This document shows positions 8,344 to 16,630 of a stretch of 64,000 nt of DNA, in pieces. The DNA is from CAWCKS01 sp963763485 (GTDB lineage: Bacteria > Pseudomonadota > Alphaproteobacteria > Rhizobiales > Xanthobacteraceae). Each line of letters opens with the position of its first letter. Positions within the stretch are counted from its first letter, which is position 1. The DNA lies in the NCBI GenBank assembly GCA_963763485.1, contig CAVXOW010000006.1, forward strand, positions 930,001 to 994,000, given 5' to 3'. Made by a program: the position numbers and the translations under genes. The notes beneath the pieces were generated by a model. The model searched no databases and had not been told where the DNA came from. It was given only the letters and a program-made list of their open reading frames with translations.

Positions 8344-10970
8344 ATGAACGAGCCACGCAAACTGCCCGGCGGTGTAGCGCCCGAATACCGGCCCGCCGAG
8401 GGCGGCATTGCCGCGCGGGCGCGCGCGCAGTTCACGCCGGCGTATCTCGACGGCCTCAACCCGGAGCAGCGCGAGGCGGTCGAGACGCTCGACGGCCCCG
8501 TGCTGGTGCTGGCCGGCGCCGGCACCGGCAAGACCCGCGTGCTGACCACGCGCATCGCCCACATCCTCTCCACCGGCAGCGCGCGCCCGCACGAAATTCT
8601 CGCCGTCACCTTCACCAACAAGGCCGCGCGCGAGATGAAGATGCGGGTCGGCCAGCTGGTCGGCCAGGCGGTCGAAGGCATGCCGTGGCTCGGCACCTTC
8701 CATGCGATCGGCGGCCGCATCCTGCGCTATCACGCCGAGCTGGTCGGGTTGAAATCGAACTTTACCGTGCTCGACGTCGACGACCAGGTGCGGCTGTTGA
8801 AGCAGCTGCTGCAGGCCGAGGACATCGACGAGAAGCGCTGGCCGGCGCGTGTCCTTGCGCAGCTGATCGACAGCTGGAAGAACCGCGGCCTCGCGCCGAG
8901 CCAGGTGCCGGCGGGCGAAGCCGGCGTGTTCGCCAACGGCAAGGGCGGCAAGCTCTACGCCGCCTACCAGGAACGGCTGAAGACGCTGAACGCCGCCGAC
9001 TTCGGCGATCTCCTGCTGGAAAACCTCCGCCTGTTCCGCGAGCACCCGGACGTGCTCCGGCAATTCCAGCAGCGCTTCAAGTTCATCCTGGTCGACGAAT
9101 ATCAGGACACCAACGTCGCGCAGTATCTCTGGCTGCGGCTGCTGTCCCAGGCGCCAAGTGTAACCAAACCCGTCATTCCGGAAGCCGCACAGCGGCTGTC
9201 CGCAGATCCATAACCCCGGCGCTGCTGAAACAAGCGATGCAGGGGGTATGGATCTCCGCGGCTCGCACCTGACGGTGCGCCCCGGAATGACGAAGCAAGT
9301 GTTTCCCTCCGGTCGCACAGCCCCACGTCAAAAACATCTGCTGCGTCGGCGACGACGACCAGTCGATCTATGGCTGGCGCGGCGCCGAGGTCGACAACAT
9401 CCTGCGCTTCGAGCACGATTTTCCCGGCGCAAAAATCATCCGGCTGGAACGCAACTACCGCTCGACCGGCCATATCCTGGCCGCCGCCTCCTACCTGATC
9501 GCGCACAATGAAGGTCGCCTCGGCAAGACGCTGCGCACCGAGGACGTCGACGGCGAGAAGGTCACCGTCACCGGTGCCTGGGATTCGGAAGAAGAAGCCC
9601 GCGGCATCGGCGAGGAGATCGAGCAGCTGCAGCGCAAGGGCGAACCGCTGAACGAGATCGCCATTCTGGTGCGCGCCTCGTTCCAGATGCGCGAGTTCGA
9701 AGATCGCTTCGTCACACTTGGCCTGCCCTATCGCGTGATCGGCGGTCCCAGGTTCTACGAGCGCGCCGAAATCCGCGACGCTCTTGCATATCTTCGGGTC
9801 GTCAACTCGCCGGCCGACGACCTCGCCTTCGAGCGCATCGTCAACGTGCCGAAGCGCGGCCTCGGCGACGCGACGGTCCAGCTGCTGCACGACCACGCCC
9901 GCAAACGCAAGATACCGCTGTTCGACGCCGCGCGCGCGGTGATCGAGACCGACGAGCTGAAGCCGAAGGCGCGCAGCGGCTTGCGCGGCGTGATCGAGAG
10001 TTTCGATCGCTGGCGCAATCAGGCCACCGCGCTGCATCACACCGAGCTTGCCGAAATCATTCTCGACGAGAGCGGCTACACCGAGATGTGGCAGAAGGAC
10101 CGTTCCGCCGACGCGCAGGGCCGGCTCGACAACCTGAAAGAACTGGTGCGCTCGATGGAGGAGTTCGAGAACCTGCAAGGTTTTCTCGAGCACATCGCGC
10201 TGGTCATGGATCGCGAGGACGGCGCGCTCGACGACGCGGTCTCGGTGATGACACTGCATTCGGCCAAGGGGCTGGAGTTCGACACCGTGTTCCTGCCCGG
10301 CTGGGAGGAAGGCCTGTTCCCGAGCCAGCGCACGCTCGACGATCAGGGCCGTGCTGGTCTGGAGGAAGAGCGCCGCCTTGCCCATGTCGGCCTGACCCGC
10401 GCACGCCGTCGCGCAAAAATCTATTTCGCCACCAACCGCCGCATTCACGGCACCTGGTCGACCACAATCCCCTCGCGCTTCCTCGACGACCTGCCCGGCG
10501 CCAATGTCGAGGTCACGGAGTCGAAGGGCGGCAGCGGCTGGGGCGGCTCCGGCGGCTATGGTCCCTCGCGCTTCGACAATCTCGAAGCGTTCTCGTCGAG
10601 CTACGGCACGCCGGGCTGGCAGCGCGCCCAGGCCAACAAGGCCCGCGGCCAGAAGCGCGGCGGTTTTGAGGAAGACAACAACACGCGCTATGACTTCGAC
10701 GACAGCCGCGATCGCTACGGCAACGCGTCGCCGCGCGGCGGCCGCAATGCAGGCTTCGGCAGCAAGCGCAACAAGATACCGCTCACCATCGAAGGCGAGC
10801 TGGTCGCCAAGAGCACCGGAACGCAGTCCGACTTCTCCAGCGGCGACCGCGTATTTCACCAGAAATTCGGCTACGGCCAGGTCAGCCAGGTCGACGGCAA
10901 CAAGCTGGTCATTCAGTTCGACAAGGCCGGCGAAAAGCGTGTGGTGGATTCGTTCGTGGAAAGGGCGTGA
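8344..10970 (+). CDS. uvrD: UvrD/PcrA-type DNA helicase, interrupted
   Basis: Superfamily 1A 3'-5' helicase used in nucleotide-excision and mismatch repair. The first part (8344 to about 9160) carries the Q-motif (L-N-P-E-Q-R-E-A-V), Walker A (A-G-A-G-T-G-K-T) and motif II (V-D-E-Y-Q-D-T-N). The second part (from about 9327) resumes at motif III (C-V-G-D-D-D-Q-S-I-Y-G-W-R-G-A-E) and runs to the 2B/C-terminal regions and a Gly-rich tail. Between them is a 122-bp palindromic element with an in-frame stop (TAA at 9211-9213), and the second part is in another frame. Removing one base on each side of the element would make a single open frame through it. See findings. Confidence 0.85.
9171..9292. 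repeat. Palindromic element inside uvrD
   Basis: A 122-bp nested inverted repeat: outer arms CGTCATTCCGG (9171-9181) and CCGGAATGACG (9282-9292), inner arms GATCCATAACCCC (9205-9217) and GGGGGTATGGATC (9242-9254). It looks like the intergenic MITE/REP-type repeats of Bradyrhizobium relatives but lies between helicase motifs II and III. No second copy was seen in this window. Confidence 0.75.
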
Positions 10971-10981
10971 GAGGTGCGGGC

Positions 10982-11275
10982 CTACGCGATGACGACCGTT
11001 CTGTTCACATCGAGCGGATGATCGATCAGCGGCTGCACGCGCGCGAGGAAGCGCACGGTGTGCGGCAGCGTCGCATGCAGGTCGAACGCCGTCTCGTCGA
11101 CCCAGCGGGAGTGGATGAAGAACAGTCTTGGGTCGCGCACTGAGCGATAGGGCGCAATCGCAACGCAGCCCGGTTCGATCTCCCGCGTGATTGAGGTGAC
11201 TTCGCGCAGCGCTGCTTCAACCGCAGCCTCCTGCCCGTCGCGCGCGCGGAAGCGGGCGAAGATCACGAACTCCAT
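10982..11275 (-). CDS. Antibiotic-biosynthesis-monooxygenase (ABM) fold protein
   Basis: A 97-residue protein with the ABM/YgiN ferredoxin-like layout: M-E-F-V-I-F-A-R-F-R-A-R-D-G-Q-E opening strand and helix, then R-L-F-F-I-H-S-R-W-V-D-E-T-A-F-D and a final F-L-A-R-V-Q-P-L-I-D. Relatives are small quinol mono-oxygenases or haem-binding proteins without other cofactors. Activity is not provable here. The ATG at 11275 follows AAGGAG. It converges with uvrD, with 11 bases between the stops. Confidence 0.7.
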   Translation of the reverse strand: MEFVIFARFRARDGQEAAVEAALREVTSITREIEPGCVAIAPYRSVRDPRLFFIHSRWVDETAFDLHATLPHTVRFLARVQPLIDHPLDVNRTVVIA

Positions 11276-11348
11276 GGACGCACTCCTTCGCTCGAGCCTC
11301 GCAGGCTGGGAGCGCCGCGCGTCAGAAGTTGTCAGCAACAGTTGATAT

Positions 11349-11442
11349 CCGTTCGTCGCCGCGGACGCGGGGACCCAGCCTTTGCCAAGACCAGCGTCTT
11401 CTCCAATCGCCCCTGGATTTCCGCTTTCGCGGGAATGAACGG
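11349..11442. repeat. Palindromic intergenic repeat
   Basis: Starts CCGTTCGTCGCCGCGGACG and ends CGCGGGAATGAACGG, with two GC-rich hairpins separated by about 50 bases. It is the same family as 21541-21632 and the copy broken by IS30 at 4641-4660/5693-5770. Confidence 0.7.
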
Positions 11443-11450
11443 ATTGGAAA

Positions 11451-11852
11451 TCAGCTACGCGCCTTGGTTGTTTGCGCTTCTTTCGCCTTGTCCGCCTTCA
11501 GCGCCTCGAGTGTCGCGGCGTTGACGCAGAAGCTGCGATAGGTCGTGGGCGCGATGCCGGCGTCGAGGGCGTGCTGGCAAGTGCCTGTCGTCTCGCACAG
11601 GCTGCACAGCCGCTGCATGTCGCGCAGGATCGCGGGCTCGGCGCGCTTCAGCGCCGCCTCGTCGACGCCGAGCGCGCGCAGCATCCCGGAGAGCTGTTCG
11701 GGGTCGTGACCAGCCTCGACCATCCGTTCGAGCTCGTTCGAGCTGACGCCGATGTCGTGGGCGAGGCGACCGACCTCGTCGGGGCTCATGGCCTCGAGCT
11801 CGGCGCGTTCGCGGCGGTGCCTGATCCAGTCGGAGAAGATATGCATGTTCAT
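11451..11852 (-). CDS. DUF6455 family protein
   Basis: A 133-residue soluble protein beginning MNMHIFSDWIRHRRERAEL, with a helical N-terminal region (M-S-P-D-E-V-G-R-L-A-H-D-I-G-V) and a cysteine-rich segment L-C-S-L-C-E-T-T-G-T-C plus a later F-C-V-N-A-A-T-L. This arrangement matches the DUF6455 family of alphaproteobacteria. The cysteines could bind metal but this is untested. The start follows GGGAGGCC. Function unknown. Confidence 0.75.
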   Translation of the reverse strand: MNMHIFSDWIRHRRERAELEAMSPDEVGRLAHDIGVSSNELERMVEAGHDPEQLSGMLRALGVDEAALKRAEPAILRDMQRLCSLCETTGTCQHALDAGIAPTTYRSFCVNAATLEALKADKAKEAQTTKARS

Positions 11853-11950
11853 CGTGGCCTCCCGCGGAGTTGCGGACGATGAACAGGCTAGCGAGCGCCC
11901 AAGACTGCGCGTTGCGCTGGATCAAACCGGCAGCGAGCCGCCTCGCATCG

Positions 11951-12439
11951 TCAGCCCGGGGTCCAGTAGCGCCATTTGTAGTGGTAGGGCCGGAGATAGC
12001 TGTGGCTCTCGGGGTACCAGTCCTTCGGACGCTGCGACGTGGCCGACGGCAGCGGGTCAGACACGGCATTGGCCGTCGCGGCACCGGCCGCCTTCCCCAC
12101 GGTCGCCGCGCCCCGGAGCGAGCCGGTCGTCATCTCGAGGCTCGCCTTTGGGGCAACGCTATCATTGGCGGCGCGCAGGCTGGCCGGCGCGGCGGCGGCC
12201 ATGGTCGTCACCATGGTCGTCGCTATCGTCGTTATCCTTGTTGTCATCTTGGCCGGCACCACCGGCGTGGCGACCTCAGATGGATTGGCGGGGGCCGGCT
12301 TGCCCTTGCCTCTTGCGTCGGCGGCACCGGGCAGGCCCAGGAAGATGATCGAGACGATGGCTGAGATGACCGCAAGCAGCAGACACCGCTGCGCCGGGAT
12401 GCGATCCCGCGACGGGGTGATGGCGACTAGGTTTCTCAT
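11951..12439 (-). CDS. Hypothetical exported protein
   Basis: A 162-residue protein not recognised as any named family. It has a hydrophobic N-terminal helix (L-L-L-A-V-I-S-A-I-V-S-I-I-F-L-G-L-P-G) then A-D-A-R-G, consistent with a signal peptide. A Thr/Ala-rich low-complexity middle follows, then an aromatic tail rich in Tyr and Trp (W-Y-P-E-S-H-S-Y-L-R-P-Y-H-Y). The opposite strand is also open here, so coding on this strand rests on the signal peptide and the sensible tail. No strong ribosome site is seen. Confidence 0.5.
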   Translation of the reverse strand: MRNLVAITPSRDRIPAQRCLLLAVISAIVSIIFLGLPGAADARGKGKPAPANPSEVATPVVPAKMTTRITTIATTMVTTMAAAAPASLRAANDSVAPKASLEMTTGSLRGAATVGKAAGAATANAVSDPLPSATSQRPKDWYPESHSYLRPYHYKWRYWTPG

Positions 12440-12858
12440 GGGACGACCGACGGTGAGCTACACGCCGATTTACAATGCAAGAATGACACCAATGTTGCGG
12501 TCAGTACAAATGAAATTTGGTCGCAGGCTTTTTGAAGTCTGTGGAGCGCCGGTCTCGCGACGGGACGGCGTCGGTTTGGTGGTCGGCGGGAGTGGCGGTC
12601 TGCGGACGCAGGCGCCAACGTCAAAAAGGCATAATCGGACCGGATCACTATCGAGTTAACGCGGCGGGCCAGTCGGTTTCCCGACAACGACACGGTGCAG
12701 TTTGAGCAATCCACCGCGTTGAACCTCAGGCTGCATTCACCACACTCCTGAACGCGGGTTGACCAGCAAGTGACTGGAACCCAAATAGGATTCTCGAACT
12801 TATAGTGTTGGACCTATCAAAGACGGGCGATCAGGCGGCAGGCAAAGGCGACAAGTTC
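12440..12858. other. Non-coding stretch upstream of L,D-transpeptidase
   Basis: About 420 bases without a convincing gene. It contains the divergent promoter regions for the exported hypothetical protein and the L,D-transpeptidase. No repeat, RNA gene or operator could be identified. Confidence 0.5.
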
Positions 12859-13719
12859 ATGCGTAACCCTCTTCGGCATCACACCCTCGTAAAACTAATC
12901 AAGCTCCCGCTCGGTATCGCGATCCTGATCGCCGCGGCCGGTGCGGCCAACGCCGCGGTCCAAGTCACCATCGACAAGAACACCCAGACCATGGATGTCG
13001 CGGTCGACGGCGTGCACCGGTGGACTTGGCCGGTCTCGACCGGCGTTCCGTCCCACGAGACCCCGAACGGCACCTTCCGGGCCTTCCGCATGGAGGCCGA
13101 CCACTTCTCCAAGGAGTGGGACGACGCGCCGATGCCGCATTCGATCTTCTTCACCAAGATCGGCCACGCCATTCACGGCACCGACGCCGCCCGCAACCTC
13201 GGCAATCCGGCGTCGCACGGCTGTGTCCGGCTGTCGAAGGACAACGCCGCGAAGCTCTATGAGCTGGTCGAGCAGCAGGGCGTGCTGAACACCACGGTGA
13301 CGCTGACCGGCTCGTCGCAGATCGCGCTCGCGCGAGGCCGCCAGAACATCAACGTCGCCAGCGCGGCCAACCCGCCGCAGGCGCAGCAGCCGCTCGGTCT
13401 CAGTCCCGGTGGCGTGCAGCAGCCGGTCGACGATCCCGCCGCCGACCCGTATGACTATCAGCGCCAGCCGGCGCCGCAGGGCTACCAGCAGAATTACGGC
13501 GCGCCGTCGGGCTATGTCCGGCCATCAGGCTATGTTGGCCGGACCTACCAAAGCGGCTACGCCCAGCAAGGTTATGCGCAGCAGCAGCCCTATCCGCAGC
13601 AGGGCGATGCCTATTCCCAGGGCGGCTCCTACGCGCAGCCAACCTACAGCGGGCAGGCTTACCCGAACTACCCCGGCTACAACCGTGGCCCGGCGAGCGG
13701 GTACTACTACGGGAATTAG
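12859..13719 (+). CDS. YkuD-family L,D-transpeptidase
   Basis: A 286-residue periplasmic enzyme. A signal peptide ends near A-A-N-A-A, followed by the YkuD catalytic domain at about 35-165, whose active site reads H-G-T-D-A-A-R-N-L-G then S-H-G-C-V-R, with Cys as nucleophile. Such enzymes make 3-3 peptidoglycan cross-links or attach proteins to it. From about residue 180 the protein becomes a long Gln/Tyr/Gly/Pro-rich tail (repeated Y-A-Q-Q, S-G-Y, Q-P-Y-P-Q-Q), unusual for the catalytic family and probably disordered or wall-binding. The ATG at 12859 is chosen over an upstream TTG because the signal peptide then starts correctly. Confidence 0.88.
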   Translation: MRNPLRHHTLVKLIKLPLGIAILIAAAGAANAAVQVTIDKNTQTMDVAVDGVHRWTWPVSTGVPSHETPNGTFRAFRMEADHFSKEWDDAPMPHSIFFTKIGHAIHGTDAARNLGNPASHGCVRLSKDNAAKLYELVEQQGVLNTTVTLTGSSQIALARGRQNINVASAANPPQAQQPLGLSPGGVQQPVDDPAADPYDYQRQPAPQGYQQNYGAPSGYVRPSGYVGRTYQSGYAQQGYAQQQPYPQQGDAYSQGGSYAQPTYSGQAYPNYPGYNRGPASGYYYGN

Positions 13720-13747
13720 CCAAGAGCCGGCCCCAACGAATGACTCT

Positions 13748-13847
13748 GTCATGCCCCGCTTCAAGCGGGGCATCCAGTACCCGCAGCGCCGGTGAGACTC
13801 TCGGACGGCAGGGGTTACTGGATCGCCCGGTTAAACCGGGCGATGAC
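13748..13847. repeat. Palindromic intergenic repeat, second family
   Basis: GTCATGCCCCGCTTCAAGCG to CCCGGTTAAACCGGGCGATG: two hairpins flanking an inverted CCAGTA/TACTGG pair. A partial relative (TACTGGATGCCCCGCTTTGC) is at 35946-35965. It lies between convergent genes and may also stop transcription. Confidence 0.6.
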
Positions 13848-13870
13848 AACGGAGGGGCTCAAGCAGCCGG

Positions 13871-14083
13871 TTACTTCGCCGCCTTCGGCGCGGGCTCCGA
13901 GCCCGCGGCGCGCAGGTACATTTCGCTCGCCGGCGGGGTCGCGCTCTTGTGCGCGTGGCGCTTCAACGACGATTTCTTGGCAGGCTTGGCGTCGGGCGTC
14001 GCGGTCTGAGCGATCGCGGCAGTGCCGACGGCAAACAGCGCTGCCGTTGCGAGCGCGATCAAAGTGCGAACTTTGCTAGTCAT
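13871..14083 (-). CDS. Small exported basic protein
   Basis: A 70-residue protein with a Sec-like signal peptide (V-R-T-L-I-A-L-A-T-A-A-L-F-A-V-G-T-A-A-I-A-Q) and a short mature part rich in Lys, Ala and Pro. The ATG at 14083 follows GGAGGA. No family recognised. It lies just downstream of the large spermidine-synthase-like gene start-to-stop block but is read in the same direction, 30 bases after that gene's stop, so it is not its leader. Confidence 0.55.
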   Translation of the reverse strand: MTSKVRTLIALATAALFAVGTAAIAQTATPDAKPAKKSSLKRHAHKSATPPASEMYLRAAGSEPAPKAAK

Positions 14084-14113
14084 CGAATGGTCCTCCATGA
14101 TTGATTGACGGCG

Positions 14114-16402
14114 TCACTGCTCGCCGTCGCGCAGCCGGCGCCACACCGCGCCGAACACGTTCGAATAATCGTCGGTCCAGACCCGCTGGGTCTCCTCGTA
14201 CTCGGTGAGCTCCCACTTGTCACTCGAAGCCAACGCCCCGACGTCGGCCTCGTCGCGGGCGCAAACCACCACCGAGGTCGGGAAAATGTAATCGTCGTCG
14301 CGCCCCGAATCCTCGCTGTAGACCCAGCTCTTGAGGTCGTTGGCGTCGGCGATGCCGACCACGACGCTGGACAATTCGAGATTGCGGTTCGAGACGTGCA
14401 TCACGACAGCGCCATGCGGCGCCAGCTTCTGCTCGTAGATCGCCATCGCCTCTTCGGTCGCCAGATGAATCGGGATCGCGTCCGACGAATAGGCGTCGAC
14501 GATGATGAGGTCATAGACGTGGTCGGGCTCCTTGGCGAAGGTCAGCCGCGCGTCGCCCATCACCGGTTTCAGATCCGGCTCGCACGACTGGATGAAGGTG
14601 AAATATTTCGGATCCTTCGCGGTATCGACCATGCTCTGGTCGATCTCGAAGAATTTCCATTCCTCGTCACCCTTGCGCTGGCAGGTCAGCGTGCCCGCGC
14701 CGAGCCCGATCACGGCGACGCGGAGCGGCGCACCCTTGCGCTCACGCACCGCCGTGATCGCCTGCCCGATGCCGCCGGAGTCATGATAGTAGGTGATCGG
14801 CTCCGGCCGCCCCGTGACGGGCGAACCGTCGGCGTTACGCACCATCTGCGCGCCATGAATGGTGGTGCCGTGCAGCAGCACGTGATAGCGGCCGTCGGCG
14901 GTCTCCTGGATCTTGTGCACGCCGAAGAAGCTGCGCACGGTGTCGATGTGGCCCTCCTCGGTCGGATAGTAGCGCACCACGGCGAAGGCGATCGCCACCA
15001 GGGCGGCGACGCTCCAGCGATTGGCGCGCAACACCACCGCCGAGATCGCCGAGGCCGCGCCCAACCCCGCGGCAACGGACAGCACGTTGGTTTCCAGCCA
15101 GGCTTCGCTCCTGCCGCCGAGCCAGTGCACGACGCCGATCGCAATTGCGACCAGCGCCACCAGGACCCAGCCGAGCCACGCTACCTGCTTCATCCGCGGC
15201 GACAGATCTTCCGGCGGCCGGCACAGCGCCGCGAACACCACCAGGATCGGGTACTCGGCGATCCACGAGAAGGTGAACGGTGCGACAAGGCCGGCGAACA
15301 GCCCGCCGATCATGCCGCCGAGCGACAGCGCGACATAGAAGCCGGTGAGGAATTGCGGTGCCGGGCGCTGCCGCGCCAGCTCGCCATGACAACCCATCGC
15401 GATGACGAAGAAGCACAGCAAATGCCCGCCGAGCGTCACCAGCAGGTTGTGCTCGCCACTCCACGCCAGCAGGTAGATCACGCCGGCCACGGCAAGCGGT
15501 TGTACCAGCAGCACGAAACGATGCGGGACCAGCGGCTTCTGCTGGAACACCAGCACCCAGGTCAAAAGATAGAGCGAGAGCGGCAGCACCCAGAGCAGCG
15601 GCGCCGCAGCGACGTCGGTCGAGATGTGCGCGGTAACCGCGACCAGCAGACCCGACGGGATCGCGGCGAGAAACACCCAGCGGCCCCACTGCGGCCACGT
15701 CGGTGCTGCGGCCTGCATGGTCTCGCCGCGCAGCTCTGCGACCTCGACCGGCGGCGACTTCAGCATCACCACGCCGCAGCAGGCGATCAGCACGATCAGA
15801 ACAACATAACCGCCGGTCCAGATCAGGTTCTGCTGGCGCAGCGTCAGCAGCGGCTCGATCAAGACCGGATAGGACAACAGCGCCAGAAAACTGCCGATGT
15901 TCGAGGAGGCATAGAGGAAGTAAGGATCGGCGCCATCGGGATGTCCGGTGCGAACGAACCAGGCCTGCAGCAGCGGGTTGTTGGCGGCGAGCGCGAAGAA
16001 CGGCAACCCGATGGAGACGGCGAACAGCCCGAACACCCATAGCGCGGTTCCGCTCGACGGCGGCTCGCCCCAGCCGCCCGCGATCGACAGCGGCAACGTC
16101 AGCACGGCGATCACCAGCAAGACGAGATGGATTGCAAGCGGCGCCACGCGATTGGAGAGCTTCATCAGGAAGTGCGCATAGGCGTAGCCGGCGAGCAGCA
16201 GCGACTGGAAGAACGCCATCGCGACCGACCACACCGCCGGCGAACCGCCCAGCCGCGGCAGCACCATCTTGGTGAACAGCGGCTGCACCGAGAACAGCAG
16301 CAGGGCACTCAGGAAAATGGCGCATGTATAGACGACGAGCGTGAGAAGATTCCGCCTCGCCGTGGACGCGGCGGCGTCGTCTTGCAGCGATGTTGCAGTC
16401 AT
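14114..16402 (-). CDS. Membrane-fused spermidine-synthase-like protein
   Basis: A 762-residue two-part protein. The N-terminal half has about 11-14 hydrophobic helices (first: V-V-Y-T-C-A-I-F-L-S-A-L-L-L-F). The C-terminal third is a Rossmann methyltransferase-like domain of the spermidine synthase superfamily, with the nucleotide loop V-A-V-I-G-L-G-A-G-T-L-T-C and D-L-I-I-V-D-A-Y-S-S-D-A-I-P. Such fused proteins are common in proteobacteria and polyamine synthesis has not been shown for most. The ATG at 16402 avoids an implausible 59-residue extension but lacks a strong ribosome site. Confidence 0.8.
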   Translation of the reverse strand: MTATSLQDDAAASTARRNLLTLVVYTCAIFLSALLLFSVQPLFTKMVLPRLGGSPAVWSVAMAFFQSLLLAGYAYAHFLMKLSNRVAPLAIHLVLLVIAVLTLPLSIAGGWGEPPSSGTALWVFGLFAVSIGLPFFALAANNPLLQAWFVRTGHPDGADPYFLYASSNIGSFLALLSYPVLIEPLLTLRQQNLIWTGGYVVLIVLIACCGVVMLKSPPVEVAELRGETMQAAAPTWPQWGRWVFLAAIPSGLLVAVTAHISTDVAAAPLLWVLPLSLYLLTWVLVFQQKPLVPHRFVLLVQPLAVAGVIYLLAWSGEHNLLVTLGGHLLCFFVIAMGCHGELARQRPAPQFLTGFYVALSLGGMIGGLFAGLVAPFTFSWIAEYPILVVFAALCRPPEDLSPRMKQVAWLGWVLVALVAIAIGVVHWLGGRSEAWLETNVLSVAAGLGAASAISAVVLRANRWSVAALVAIAFAVVRYYPTEEGHIDTVRSFFGVHKIQETADGRYHVLLHGTTIHGAQMVRNADGSPVTGRPEPITYYHDSGGIGQAITAVRERKGAPLRVAVIGLGAGTLTCQRKGDEEWKFFEIDQSMVDTAKDPKYFTFIQSCEPDLKPVMGDARLTFAKEPDHVYDLIIVDAYSSDAIPIHLATEEAMAIYEQKLAPHGAVVMHVSNRNLELSSVVVGIADANDLKSWVYSEDSGRDDDYIFPTSVVVCARDEADVGALASSDKWELTEYEETQRVWTDDYSNVFGAVWRRLRDGEQ

Positions 16403-16499
16403 GCAGCGGGGACTTCGCAAGTCAAAGGCGGCCAACCCGCCGGGGCGGCCGATTGGACCACAGCTGAACAGCGCGGGCAACGCGCGGAAAATTGATTTA

Positions 16500-16570
16500 G
16501 AGCATGATCCGGAAAAGCATGCCCTCGACTTGATCGGGGGTGGGTACCGGTTTTCCGATAAGATCTGCTC
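16500..16570. repeat. GATC-type palindromic repeat, third family
   Basis: GAGCATGATCCGGAAAAG at the left and CCGGTTTTCCGATAAGATC at the right form inverted arms around about 30 bases. Related copies are at 29912-29955 and 36003-36047. Confidence 0.65.
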
Positions 16571-16630
16571 AATCAACAATAACCTCTATAATTCGGAGGG
16601 AGTTGCTGCCAGGCGAAGCTGTTCCACGAC

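Noticed and set aside
14105..16042. 645-codon plus-strand frame opposite the spermidine-synthase-like gene
   Set aside because: Composition (His/Arg/Asp-rich, no hydrophobic pattern) marks it as a shadow of the minus-strand gene, which has clear membrane helices and a SAM-type site.
16500..16570. Possible small structured RNA or riboswitch before the oxidoreductase gene
   Set aside because: Related copies at 29912 and 36003 show it is a dispersed repeat, not a gene-specific leader.
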